A stretch of DNA of 64,000 bases from an uncultured Muribaculaceae bacterium. GTDB taxonomy: Bacteria > Bacteroidota > Bacteroidia > Bacteroidales > Muribaculaceae. Both the position numbers and the translations under genes were made by a program. Below are positions 36,201 through 44,646 of this stretch, in pieces (position 1 is the first letter of the stretch; each line of letters opens with the position of its first letter). The stretch lies in the NCBI GenBank assembly GCA_910579845.1, contig CAJTWL010000004.1, forward strand, positions 1 through 64,000, written 5' to 3'. The notes under the pieces are model-generated. The model worked only from the letters and a program-made list of their open reading frames with translations. It did no database searches and was not told the DNA's origin.

Positions 36201-39033
36201 TATAACAATCATACCCAAAGCTCAGACCGAAAATATAGAGGTAAATGCCGTCTCATTTCGTGAATCTCTGACTCCGGGTGCCAAAGAGTCGTGGAAATTC
36301 AGTTTCATATTAGCGGATAAGTCACTTGCCGGTATCCCCGTAGCGGCTGTAATGACGAATCAGGCTTTGAATCATCTTGTACCGTTCAACTGGGTATTCA
36401 ATCCTTATTCTGAATTGGGATATACTAAAAGGGATAATCTGCAATTATCTTACAATAATGCCGGAGGATATCTTTATTTACAGATTACCAGGGCTTCGCT
36501 CAAGTCTGCGAACGGGGTCGTCTTGCCGAATTGGAATCTGTATGGCTATGAAAGTGCCAATGGTAAAATATACATACGGGGTACAAAGAATCTAAGCCGG
36601 AGGGCGACAGCAGATGGCGTAATACAATTTGAGAATGTTGTAAATCAAGTGGCTTCCAGTGCCGCTGTGACTGCACCAGCCATGAAGATGCAAGCGACTG
36701 GTGAAATTGAATCTGAATCGAAAGATGTTGCAGAGCCTACCGAAAAAGGGTCTGGATCTGCATCTACTGATGTGGAGAATGATGCGCTAAGAGAGATCGA
36801 CTGCCCGCTTGCATTCTTCATGCCAGAGCTGATGACTGATGCAAGCGGAGAGGCTTTGGTTGAGTTCGAGGTTCCTCAATTTAACGGGACATGGCAGTTC
36901 CAGATTATGGGTTATACGCCGGAGATGAGGGGTGTTGTGAAGAAATTGAGTGCGGTTTCCTCAAAACCCGTTATGGTCCAGATGAATGCGCCACGTTTCA
37001 TACGTACGGGTGACATTGGAAGTATAAGCGCCATGCTGTACAATAATTCCCTTGATGAATTATCGTTACATGGTAGAATCGAGATATTCAATCCAGTTGA
37101 CGGATCTGTGCTAAAGAAATATGATTCTGTAGATTACACAGTCGATCCTGGTGGATCTGTCGCTGTTGCTACTGAATTTGATGTGCCTGACAATATTAGT
37201 ATGTTGGGCTTCAGAGTATATGCATATGGAGATAAATTCACAGATGGAGAGCAGACTATTATTCCTGTTTATCCCAGCAGTACTCCTGTAATTGAGTCTC
37301 AGCCTTTCTATATTGCTCCGGGTCAAAACGATTTCTCAATGAAGATAAAAGGTGATGGCAAATCCGGTGACTTGACTCTTGTCTATTGTGACAATCCTGT
37401 ATGGGAGGTAGTGAAGGCGTTGCCGGCTCTCGTTGACAGAGACTCGGATAATGCGCTCTCTCTGGTAAATACTTTATTTGGCAATGCAGTGGGATTCGGA
37501 CTGATAAATAGGTATCCCGAGCTGAAAGAGGGTTTGACGCTATTTTCAGATCCGGAGAACAGCGCTGACTCAAGCCTTGTTTCAAATCTTGAGAAGAATC
37601 AGAATATCAAGAATGTTTTGCTTAATAATACCCCTTGGGTGCGCAATGCTTCGTCTGAGACATTACGTATGCAAAGCCTTATAAAGTTCACTGATGAAAG
37701 CAAGTGTAAATCAGAAATCGCTTCTCAAGTAAAAAAACTTGATGAGCTGCAGAATGCCGATGGAGGATGGAGCTGGTGTGTCGGAATGAAATCATCGGAT
37801 TTTGTTACATCACAAGTGTTGCAACATCTGGGAATGCTGCGTAAAATGCAGTATATGCCTGCCGGGTTGGACAAAGCTGCCGAGAGAGGTGTGAAATATG
37901 TAGATGACTGCTGGGTAAAGAATCTTCAGGAGTATAGAGGCAATATCTATCCTTACGCGTCTATGCTTGATTATCTTTATATAAGATCCAATTTCAAAGG
38001 AGTTCGCAAATCCTCCGCTTTCGCAACGATGACCGCAAAAGCCATTACTGCTATCAAGGCGGAATGGAAAAGGTTTAATATATATGACAAGGCTACAGCA
38101 GCGTCTGTTCTTTCAAGATATGGCTATCCTATGGAGGCCCGGTCAATTCTCGAATCGTTGCGCCAATATGCAAAAATATCAGATGAGTCGGGAATGTGGT
38201 TTGATAATCTTTCCTCTTCAAGAAGCGGAATGAACAAGCTTTTAATCACCACACGGGTGTTGGATGCTTATCAGGATATAGATCCGGAAAGCGGCAATAT
38301 AGACCGCTTGCGTCAGTGGCTGCTGATCTCCAGACAGACCGAGGACTGGGGGCGGAATGTGGATATGGCGGAAGTGATCAATGCGATTCTGACTTCCGGC
38401 AGCAAATGGACAGTCAATAATGGATCGGCAGAAATTTATATCGGAGGAGAACGACTTGATGTTTCAAAGGTTGCAAAATTAACTGGCAGCCTTACAGCTA
38501 CGATTAATAATAACAGAGGATCTATGCTTGAGATAAAACGAGCCTCTTCCGGTCCAGCCTGGGGCGGAGTCGTAAATCAATATGTCGATCCGATAAAAGA
38601 TGTAAAAAGCGCAAAATGTCAGGAACTGTCTGTCGACAAGCGTATTTATTTGATAACTGTTGATAAAGATGGAGCGGATGCTTCTAATGACTTATTGAAG
38701 GTTGGAGATAAGGTTAGAGTTACAATAATTCTGAAGTGTAACAAAGACATGGAGTATGTTGCAGTTACGGATAGTCGCCCGGCATGTCTTGAACCGGTGG
38801 AACAGGTCAGTGGATATGGTGTGAGTGACGGAGTGGGGATGTATAAGGAGATAAAAGGAAATGCCACCAACCTGTTCATACCATTTCTTGCAAAAGGCAC
38901 TCACGTGATAAGCTATGATTGCTATGTTGACCGTGAGGGTATATATGCTTCCGGTATCGCGACTGCACAATCACAATATGCTCCGGAGATTGCAGCCCAT
39001 TCCGCAGGATCCCTGATTACAATAAGTGAATAA
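33268..39033 (+). CDS. Large alpha-2-macroglobulin-like lipoprotein without thioester
   Basis: 1921 aa from the ATG at 33268; a TTG start 12 nt earlier is possible. The N-terminus ends in FMSLFNC, a lipobox-like site. The middle holds repeated macroglobulin-like beta domains. The bait/A2M block CPLAFFMPELMTDASG is near residue 1178, and the terpenoid-cyclase-like helical domain (NADGGWSWCVG) near 1496. The CxEQ thioester of typical bacterial alpha-2-macroglobulins is missing: the equivalent stretch reads LPALVDRDSDNALSLVN (~1384). It may trap proteases by conformation alone or act as an envelope scaffold. It follows the Spy-like gene by 38 nt and may belong to the same envelope-stress unit. 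Confidence 0.88.
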   Translation: MIKLMNFHIMIDRCLCKKCSREATFLFLLFMSLFNCVAEVKNPDFAYPQTVKDNADTRLKKALEEHDYPIVLQSAMRIAIADKLISSDDVKKSIELYGKLAESLPSPYKEIARLLEAREYVSVYNENPWIYNNRTLPLSPVPEDIKAWSCDIFSAKVRDLVISSMENTKEAKNTPLTEISPILVDWKNAAGMGMTVYDFMTMKAVDILKPFKNNGVSSIPFRRDNADTVGFAGLPISEIIGNILSDNINWHDSEGDSRIASVFSYMKYQNLPYEEQKDYLKLCIDTYKDTPYCARFILEYTNRQTVVEEESFYGEESDSNKELLRQNNKLKKDYAFIESYLKRFPDCLDADVLRQRLQQLCDESITVSVNGRVYPGKKGKVTVHSNNVLSFNLLVVKVPQKFINGSITEVELRKSGKVVESISVSFNGNKPENFERELDLAPLESGVYVLVPSKTGDFSGMIKGLQSKLRYSTFNVSSLQYFISSDGVYNKANRIYVTDGLNNKPVKGARIILTSYRNKVKTDLVTNAQGYAEFEAGSYDMTIRYGQNRLDNNIWVGDRYGSQQKGYISGRLITDLAIYHPGDSIGFLAVSFSGKDRDLISLGNHKVKVFLYDVNWQKVDSIGLTTDSFGRASGKLHIPDSGLLGNYTLSMVGLEDGNAYASNSVEIADYKSPTFYVTIDGTEKSYKIGDKIIIKGKVSTYSGVPVSDAVVKFDLSYQMFPWYNSNINANYGGEVKSGSDGKFSIELGTEDLRNTRYKLGCYKLLVSAVNPAGETQSASPVYLSLGSAYSIRPDIQNKIEAGRMEKFAVRVVDIVGTPVEKKVYYRIVGYDDKKVICNGEFISPVFYLNTDSLPSGKYNVVFSLNKEFKNTVTEHNSDIEFIIYRDIDKHPPYETALWVPENHIVVPSDSKEVKIRFGSAYPDSWIYVQVADLNNIIERKWVRVNDMNDELKVAAPANNNRVFVTLSGMHGFESRTETITIIPKAQTENIEVNAVSFRESLTPGAKESWKFSFILADKSLAGIPVAAVMTNQALNHLVPFNWVFNPYSELGYTKRDNLQLSYNNAGGYLYLQITRASLKSANGVVLPNWNLYGYESANGKIYIRGTKNLSRRATADGVIQFENVVNQVASSAAVTAPAMKMQATGEIESESKDVAEPTEKGSGSASTDVENDALREIDCPLAFFMPELMTDASGEALVEFEVPQFNGTWQFQIMGYTPEMRGVVKKLSAVSSKPVMVQMNAPRFIRTGDIGSISAMLYNNSLDELSLHGRIEIFNPVDGSVLKKYDSVDYTVDPGGSVAVATEFDVPDNISMLGFRVYAYGDKFTDGEQTIIPVYPSSTPVIESQPFYIAPGQNDFSMKIKGDGKSGDLTLVYCDNPVWEVVKALPALVDRDSDNALSLVNTLFGNAVGFGLINRYPELKEGLTLFSDPENSADSSLVSNLEKNQNIKNVLLNNTPWVRNASSETLRMQSLIKFTDESKCKSEIASQVKKLDELQNADGGWSWCVGMKSSDFVTSQVLQHLGMLRKMQYMPAGLDKAAERGVKYVDDCWVKNLQEYRGNIYPYASMLDYLYIRSNFKGVRKSSAFATMTAKAITAIKAEWKRFNIYDKATAASVLSRYGYPMEARSILESLRQYAKISDESGMWFDNLSSSRSGMNKLLITTRVLDAYQDIDPESGNIDRLRQWLLISRQTEDWGRNVDMAEVINAILTSGSKWTVNNGSAEIYIGGERLDVSKVAKLTGSLTATINNNRGSMLEIKRASSGPAWGGVVNQYVDPIKDVKSAKCQELSVDKRIYLITVDKDGADASNDLLKVGDKVRVTIILKCNKDMEYVAVTDSRPACLEPVEQVSGYGVSDGVGMYKEIKGNATNLFIPFLAKGTHVISYDCYVDREGIYASGIATAQSQYAPEIAAHSAGSLITISE

Positions 39034-39051
39034 TACTTTTTCCATAGAATC

Positions 39052-39107
39052 CAATCCCACATTGATAAAGATGTTGAAATCTCGATCAATGTGGGATTGA
39101 TTTTTAT
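39052..39107 (+). terminator. Terminator of the macroglobulin gene
   Basis: CAATCCCACATTGAT (39052-39066) pairs perfectly with 39085-39099 and is followed by ATTTTTATT. An AGAT/ATCT pair extends the stem into the loop. Confidence 0.85.
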
Positions 39108-39149
39108 TGTCAGACAAAAGTAATCCTTAACGTAGCAATTGGCAAAGAT

Positions 39150-39344
39150 CTGTTTCGCATTGTAATGCGAACAGTTACTCGATGTTTGGGAGGGGATGCC
39201 CGAGCGGCGGGGGCTGCCTAAACAGCCCCCAAGAGCGGACTGCGGCAAAACCATTCTCAATAATCTAAGGTGGATGTAATTTTTGCCTCATTTTATTTGG
39301 TTTTTAATATAGTTCGTTTGAGGACAAACCGCCCTCCCAAACAT
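39150..39344. other. Structured intergenic element of unknown nature
   Basis: In the 445-nt gap between convergent genes, a small hairpin (39150-39174) is followed by a 13-bp perfect inverted repeat, ATGTTTGGGAGGG at 39182-39194 with CCCTCCCAAACAT at 39332-39344. Inside it lies a GC-rich 8-bp hairpin (39209-39216 with 39223-39230, loop CCTAAA). The left half is much richer in GC than its surroundings. No reading frame of note is inside. It could be a non-coding RNA with a long closing stem, a short mobile-element remnant, or an invertible segment; orientation is unknown. Confidence 0.45.
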
Positions 39345-39376
39345 ATGTACAGTCCGACTGAGTGAGAATTGGAAAT

Positions 39377-39418
39377 GAAAAAAGCTGACTCAGTTGCTGA
39401 GAATCAGCAACTGAGTCA
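39377..39418 (-). terminator. Terminator of the galM-like gene (minus strand)
   Basis: A 15-bp perfect stem (39386-39400 with 39404-39418, loop GAA) is followed, on the minus strand, by GC and six T. It ends the minus-strand transcript that finishes with the epimerase gene. Confidence 0.85.
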
Positions 39419-39478
39419 CGATATTTTACCGTTTTCAAAATTTATCTGACAGCAATAATTGATTTTATAAATGTACAA

Positions 39479-40621
39479 TTACTGCTCTTGTGAAAAACGA
39501 TATGTACAGTGGCTGCGATAAGTTTCGCCCGGACTGACAATCACAGGATACCAATTAGTTTTGTTCGGACTGTCCGGATAGTGCTGTGTCTCCAGACATA
39601 ATGCCGAACGGTGTGGATAGGCGACACCGCGTTTCCCGGTAATTGTTCCGTCAAGAAAATTGCCTACGTATAACTGTAGTCCCGGTTCATCTGTAAGAAC
39701 ATCCATTTTAATACCCGAAGATGGTGATACAACGGTTGCGGCAAGACGTTTATCTCCGGTATAATTATTCAGGACAAAGTTATGGTCATAACCCTTCCCG
39801 TTCTGCAACTGCACATTCTCTGCATTGATCTCTTCTCCTATTGTTTTCAACTTCCGAAAATCGAATGGTGTTCCCTCAACAGCCATCATTTCTCCCGTTG
39901 TCATGAACGTGTCATCTATAGGAGTGATGGAATCGGAATCGATTTGCAACAGGTGATCCATAACCGTGTTGGCAGGATTGCCTGAAAGATTGAAGTAACT
40001 ATGGTTTGTCAGATTCAGAACCGTAGGTTTGTCTGTTGTAGCTTCATAACTGATGTCAAGTGCGTTGTCCGCAGTAAGACTGTAAATAACTTTAACAGCT
40101 ATATTGCCAGGAAATCCCATATGCCCGTCAGTATCATTGAGGGTAAGCTCAAGGGTGGAATCATTCAACTGTTTTGAATCCCATACCATCGTATCAAACC
40201 CCTCCGGTCCACCGTGCAGACAGTGTTTGCCATTATTTTGGGGCAACTGATAAACTTTCCCATCTATAGTAAAACTGCCATTTGCTATTCTATTTCCGTA
40301 GCGTCCTATAAGAGCTCCGAAATTCTGATCATATCTGACATAATCGGACAAAGAATCAAGACCAAGCACAACATCGGTCATTTTACCATTACGATCTGGA
40401 ACCATCAGAGAAACAACACGACCACCATAGTTGGTGATACAGGCTTCCATGCCATTTGAGTTGCTAAGAATGTAAAGAGCTGTCGGTTTCCCATCGATTT
40501 TTCCTACAAAATTCTTTGGATCAAGACCTGATTTTGTGGTTTGAACTTTATTGGCAGTTGTATTGCATCCGCTAAGAATTAAAATAATTGTAGCTGAAAG
40601 AAAAAAATAGATACGTTTCAT
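39479..40621 (-). CDS. galM: Aldose 1-epimerase (mutarotase), exported lipoprotein
   Basis: 380 aa from the ATG at 40621, chosen because it begins a lipoprotein signal (MKRIYFFLSATIILILSGC) and avoids overlap with the upstream gene. It interconverts alpha and beta anomers of galactose or glucose. Family landmarks are NYGGRVVSLMVPDRNG, GRYGNRIANGSF, the His in NLTNHSYFNLSG and the acid-base region near the C-terminus. An exported mutarotase fits sugar handling in the periplasm. It follows the GH2 gene by 16 nt, so the two likely act together on galactosides or glucuronides. Confidence 0.9.
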   Translation of the reverse strand: MKRIYFFLSATIILILSGCNTTANKVQTTKSGLDPKNFVGKIDGKPTALYILSNSNGMEACITNYGGRVVSLMVPDRNGKMTDVVLGLDSLSDYVRYDQNFGALIGRYGNRIANGSFTIDGKVYQLPQNNGKHCLHGGPEGFDTMVWDSKQLNDSTLELTLNDTDGHMGFPGNIAVKVIYSLTADNALDISYEATTDKPTVLNLTNHSYFNLSGNPANTVMDHLLQIDSDSITPIDDTFMTTGEMMAVEGTPFDFRKLKTIGEEINAENVQLQNGKGYDHNFVLNNYTGDKRLAATVVSPSSGIKMDVLTDEPGLQLYVGNFLDGTITGKRGVAYPHRSALCLETQHYPDSPNKTNWYPVIVSPGETYRSHCTYRFSQEQ

Positions 40622-40637
40622 GGTATTTTTTATTTGT

Positions 40638-42461
40638 TTATTTATCAAGACTATGTATAAGTTTTTCGTTAATTGCATGTATGCGTTCAGGAATCATTTT
40701 TAAGACTTTACGGTCATAAGTATAGAACCCGTTTACTTCACTTTCAACATCTGTGGTCTGGGTATAGACAGCTCCGGTAAATCCTTTGGGCACCATACGA
40801 AGCAGATCTTTTGCATATTTTTCATATTGCTCTGTCACTTCCTCGCTGTTTTTAAACTTGATATATCCCCAGTTCTTATCAGGAGTCCATAAGTGATCTT
40901 TGAGTGCCAGCCCGATACCTCCGTATTCGCCAAGTACATTGGCACGTTGGGCATCATAGAGATATAATGCGGGTCCGGGATAATTATGAAGGTCAAGTAC
41001 GTCACCGCAGGTATAAAAATTGCCTCCGCTTGCAGGATTTACGAGTCTGGATGGATCGTATTGCTTTGTCCATGCCGTAATCTCCGGCGTTTTGAACTGT
41101 CCCCATGCTTCGTTAAACGGAATCCACATTCCGATACAGGGGTAATTATATAGACAATCGATGATCTCTTGCCATTCTTTACGGTAAGTAGCTTCGCTTT
41201 CCGATGAACGTTGCTTTTCTATTCCATCAAAGTAACGGTGTCTCTGCCATTCAGGGTTGGTATCGCCTGACGGCATGTCCTGCCATACGATTATTCCTTT
41301 GCGGTCACAGTGTGTATACCATGTCGCAGGTTCAACCTTGATATGCTTACGGATCATGTTGAATCCCAGCTCTTTTGTCTTGTCTATGTCAAATACCATT
41401 GCCTCGTGCGAGGGAGCTGTGTATAGACCATCAGGCCACCAGCCTTGATCAAGTGGCCCGAACTGAAAAATATCTTTATTGTTGAGTTGCAGGCGTACCA
41501 CTCCTTCAGCATCACGTGCTGTTGAATACTTACGCATGGCTGTGTAACTGTCTACAGAATCAAGTTTACGCATGTCTTGATCGAAGATATTGACTTCCAT
41601 GTCGTAAATAACAGGTGATTCAGGTGACCATAACTTAACATCCTCCGGCATTGCTACTTCAACGGGCATACCATTGACACTCTTTCCCGACGCTATAGTT
41701 TCACCAACTTCATTCTTTATCAGAACTTCATTCAGTATATGTCCGGAATCTCCATTATGCCTGATGGCAATCGTCAGAGTTTTGGCATCTATATCAGGAG
41801 TTGTGCGGAGGGATTCGATATGGGTCTGCGGTACCGGTTCCAGCCATACGGTCTGCCATATGCCGGTTACAGGAGTGTACCATATTCCATGTGGCTTTGA
41901 TACTTGTTTCCCTCTGGGCTGGGTTCCTTTGTCGGTAGGATCCCATACCCGCACTGTCAAAGTGTTTTCCCCTTTGGTTTTAAGTGCGGATGTGATATTC
42001 AGACTAAAAGGTGTGTAACCACCTGTATGTCCGCCTACTTTAATTCCATTTACCCAAACGTCGCATTTCCAGTCAACGGCTCCGAAATTCAGCAATATAT
42101 TATTCCCTTTCCAAGATGAAGGAATTATAAACTGTCGCTGATACCAAAGTTCATTCTTTTCGCCTACACTCTTTCCTACTCCGGAAAGACTTGACTCAAC
42201 TGCAAATGGTACCAGAATCTGACTATCGAATTTATCCGGTTTTGTCTTTCCTTTAGGAAGAATGGCGTAATTCCACAGCCCATTGAGATTTTTCCATCGT
42301 TCACGTTGCATTATTGGACGTGGATACTCATTCCTGACATTATTTATGTCTAAGTTTTCCGCCCATTGGGTTTTTATATTATTGCCTGCAGGCGTATACT
42401 GCGCAATACATGCGGTTGTTGACAACAATAATGCGATAACCGTTAATATTCCGTAATTCAT
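40638..42461 (-). CDS. Exported GH2 family glycosidase (beta-galactosidase/glucuronidase-like)
   Basis: 607 aa with signal peptide (MNYGILTVIALLLSTTACIAQ). The order is an N-terminal sugar-binding jelly roll (~60-215, with WVNGIKVGGHTGGYTPF), an Ig-like middle domain (~220-310), and a TIM barrel. The GH2 acid/base is in PFNEAWG (Glu451) and the likely nucleophile in LGEYGG (Glu512). It is short for GH2 because no domains follow the barrel. The exact substrate cannot be set from sequence. It is read with the mutarotase. Confidence 0.88.
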   Translation of the reverse strand: MNYGILTVIALLLSTTACIAQYTPAGNNIKTQWAENLDINNVRNEYPRPIMQRERWKNLNGLWNYAILPKGKTKPDKFDSQILVPFAVESSLSGVGKSVGEKNELWYQRQFIIPSSWKGNNILLNFGAVDWKCDVWVNGIKVGGHTGGYTPFSLNITSALKTKGENTLTVRVWDPTDKGTQPRGKQVSKPHGIWYTPVTGIWQTVWLEPVPQTHIESLRTTPDIDAKTLTIAIRHNGDSGHILNEVLIKNEVGETIASGKSVNGMPVEVAMPEDVKLWSPESPVIYDMEVNIFDQDMRKLDSVDSYTAMRKYSTARDAEGVVRLQLNNKDIFQFGPLDQGWWPDGLYTAPSHEAMVFDIDKTKELGFNMIRKHIKVEPATWYTHCDRKGIIVWQDMPSGDTNPEWQRHRYFDGIEKQRSSESEATYRKEWQEIIDCLYNYPCIGMWIPFNEAWGQFKTPEITAWTKQYDPSRLVNPASGGNFYTCGDVLDLHNYPGPALYLYDAQRANVLGEYGGIGLALKDHLWTPDKNWGYIKFKNSEEVTEQYEKYAKDLLRMVPKGFTGAVYTQTTDVESEVNGFYTYDRKVLKMIPERIHAINEKLIHSLDK

Positions 42462-42507
42462 GGTTTATAAGTTAGTAAATGTAATAAGGTTATTTTTAAA
42501 CAAGCTC

Positions 42508-43422
42508 TTAATCCAGATGTGTGACAAGACCCTCACGATTCAGGATAACATTGGGGAAAACTTCAAGTGCTTCCTTACGAAAATCCTCATCGTTTTTATA
42601 GCGGGAGGAGTAATGACCGGTCAGAAGTGCTTTGGCTCCTGCGTCCCGGGCAACAGTGGCGGCCTGTTGTGCTGTGGAGTGTGCTCTGTTTTTTGCCTCG
42701 GCTTTGTGGCAATTGAGGTATGTAGTCTCATGATACAGAAGATCTACGGGTCCGATCTTTTCAGCTATACCCGGTATATAAGCCGTGTCGCCTATATGAG
42801 CATATGACAGGCATGGAGACGGATCTGCGGTAAGGACTTTATTGGGAATGACAATCCCGTCCGGTCTTGTAAAGTCTTCTCCTGCTTTTATTCTATTTAT
42901 CATAGAGAATGGAACTTTATGAAAGTCTACCATATCTCTGATGATGTGTCTCGGCTTGCTTTTTTCTTCAAATACGTATCCGACAGTGGGAATGCGATGT
43001 GCCAGGGGGATTGTCCTTATGTGGAATGAATCAGTTTCCAGAATCACAGCTTCTTCCGGTTTTATTATATTGAATTCAAGCTTAAACGGCAAGTCCCGCG
43101 CAAAGAAACTGAAAATGTCGCCAAGTATTTTTGCTCCATCCTCAAAAGTATGTATTACCATTTTGCCCCCGGCTCCTCCTAATCCTAAAGTGGAAATCAT
43201 TCCCGGAAGACCGAGCACATGGTCTCCGTGCAAGTGTGTAAGGAAGATGTGTCCTAAACGGGAAAATTTTAATTTATGTCGCTGAAAGGCGAGTTGCGCT
43301 CCTTCGCCACAGTCAATCATAAACAGATTGCCTCGGTAATCTATTACAGTGGAGGATGGCTGATGGCGCAATGTCGGTTTTGCAGAACCGCATCCGAGTG
43401 TATGTATTGAGAATGTGGACAC
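42508..43422 (-). CDS. rnz: Ribonuclease Z (tRNA 3'-endonuclease)
   Basis: About 304 aa from a GTG at 43422. It cuts tRNA precursors 3' of the discriminator base. The metallo-beta-lactamase motif THLHGDHVLGLPG (HxHxDH), HTLGCGSAKPTLRHQPSS at the N-terminus and the later LTGHYSSRY block identify it. An ATG at 43467 gives 15 more residues, but it lies inside the terminator stem of the upstream gene, and homologues begin just before the LGCGSA motif, so the GTG is preferred. The upstream terminator implies partial read-through or a very short promoter region. Confidence 0.9.
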   Translation of the reverse strand: MSTFSIHTLGCGSAKPTLRHQPSSTVIDYRGNLFMIDCGEGAQLAFQRHKLKFSRLGHIFLTHLHGDHVLGLPGMISTLGLGGAGGKMVIHTFEDGAKILGDIFSFFARDLPFKLEFNIIKPEEAVILETDSFHIRTIPLAHRIPTVGYVFEEKSKPRHIIRDMVDFHKVPFSMINRIKAGEDFTRPDGIVIPNKVLTADPSPCLSYAHIGDTAYIPGIAEKIGPVDLLYHETTYLNCHKAEAKNRAHSTAQQAATVARDAGAKALLTGHYSSRYKNDEDFRKEALEVFPNVILNREGLVTHLD

Positions 43423-43433
43423 AATATTTGGTT

Positions 43434-43473
43434 GATAAAAATCAAGGGGATGGGACTTAAGTCCCATCCCCTT
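43434..43473 (-). terminator. Terminator of the SGNH hydrolase gene (minus strand)
   Basis: Bases 43444-43473 form a 30-bp perfect palindrome (15-bp arms). On the minus strand it is followed by GATTTTTATC. It ends just before the RNase Z coding region and contains a potential upstream ATG for that gene. Confidence 0.85.
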
Positions 43474-43499
43474 ATTTAACGTTTTATAATCCGGTTTTA

Positions 43500-44609
43500 T
43501 TACTCAGCGGCCTTGATGTTATATTTCTTCATGATCTTCATGATCTTTGGAGCCATATTGTCTACAGCGTTGTGGTATCCCCAATCTGACGGATGAATGC
43601 CGTCTGCGGTGTTGTCAGTGTCTTCTCCTGCATATAAACCTGGATTGAGGAAATACACGTTGGGATCGTTAGCCATGACTTTGTTTATCATCTCAACGGC
43701 GGCAGCTTTTTTATCTGCCTCGAATTTTCTTTTCTTGAGATCGAAGTTGCTGTTGCTGCGTTCGAATGTCTGAAGAAATACAAGTGGGGTAACGGGATGT
43801 TTCTGGCGAATGATTTTTACAAAAGGAATAAGACGCTCGCGAATTTCCTGAGCAGACGGATTTGAGAATGTATCAAAAATAAACATGTCTGCGTCTGTAT
43901 CTGCGATGATATCCGCATAGAATGGTTCGAGTTTCTGTAAACCGCTTGTTCCCAGATTGGCGACGTTAACGCCCAGACGACGTGAAAGCTGGGCGGGCCA
44001 AGGCATACCGGTGCGGGAGGAAGCCGCTCCATGTGTAAAGCTTGATCCTATTGCTACGAGCGGAGATCTTTCGAAACCACCTTTGTATTCGATTTTACTT
44101 CCTTTCTCGACACCTATCTCAAGTTTCTTAAGATCCATGAAAAGAGGTAGATATATCAAGCATTCCTTCATTCCGGGTGCGAGATCGGAAACCAATGTGG
44201 TGGCGTGCTTACCACCAATATATTTTGCGCTGCCAATGCCGGCAAATTTCCACTTTCCATCTTTATCCTTGATATACAGATCAAGACCTTTTGTTGCATT
44301 AGCCGTCTGGTTCACACGGTTGATTGTGTCTTTCGTTTCCCATTTGGCTTTGATTACGTTACTATTGGTCTTGAATTTTACAGCCATTCCCGTCGGATGG
44401 TTTAGATAGACGCGTATACGATCATTAACTTTGGGATCCATGATTTTGGGATATTTCTCCAAATCGAGACGAGAGAATGGTTTGCCACCAACCTGTGCTT
44501 TGTTAACGATGGTCATTTGGGAAGCATCGTGATAGGTAAACTCCTTTTTGTCGGCTGCCTGCAATTGCAAACTTACTGCAAGCAAAAGAAGAAAAATCAG
44601 TTTTTTCAT
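43500..44609 (-). CDS. Exported SGNH/GDSL-type hydrolase
   Basis: 369 aa with a signal peptide (MKKLIFLLLLAVSLQLQAA). An N-terminal beta-sandwich accessory domain (~25-175) precedes the SGNH catalytic domain. The nucleophile is in AIGSSFTHGAA (GSS replacing the usual GDS), the oxyanion Gly in NLGTSGLQK, and the Asp-His pair in DGIHPSDWGYH. It probably removes acyl groups from glycans or other extracytoplasmic esters. It lies 37 nt after the phosphodiester glycosidase gene on the same strand. Confidence 0.85.
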   Translation of the reverse strand: MKKLIFLLLLAVSLQLQAADKKEFTYHDASQMTIVNKAQVGGKPFSRLDLEKYPKIMDPKVNDRIRVYLNHPTGMAVKFKTNSNVIKAKWETKDTINRVNQTANATKGLDLYIKDKDGKWKFAGIGSAKYIGGKHATTLVSDLAPGMKECLIYLPLFMDLKKLEIGVEKGSKIEYKGGFERSPLVAIGSSFTHGAASSRTGMPWPAQLSRRLGVNVANLGTSGLQKLEPFYADIIADTDADMFIFDTFSNPSAQEIRERLIPFVKIIRQKHPVTPLVFLQTFERSNSNFDLKKRKFEADKKAAAVEMINKVMANDPNVYFLNPGLYAGEDTDNTADGIHPSDWGYHNAVDNMAPKIMKIMKKYNIKAAE

Positions 44610-44646
44610 TACAATTCTGGATTTTTATTTGTTAGATATATTTTTC

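Noticed and set aside
39188..39230. tRNA-Ser-like opening (GGAGGGGATGCCCGAGCGG) followed by a GC hairpin
   Set aside because: The putative anticodon loop has the wrong size, and no variable arm, T-arm or matching acceptor end follows at tRNA distance.
39182..39344. Invertible promoter flanked by inverted repeats
   Set aside because: No TAnnTTTG box lies inside and both flanking genes converge on it, so flipping would not drive either gene. Inversion itself remains possible, so the element is kept as an unexplained finding.
42460..42807. Plus-strand frame opposite the RNase Z gene
   Set aside because: It overlaps a clear gene on the other strand, and its Cys-rich translation looks random.
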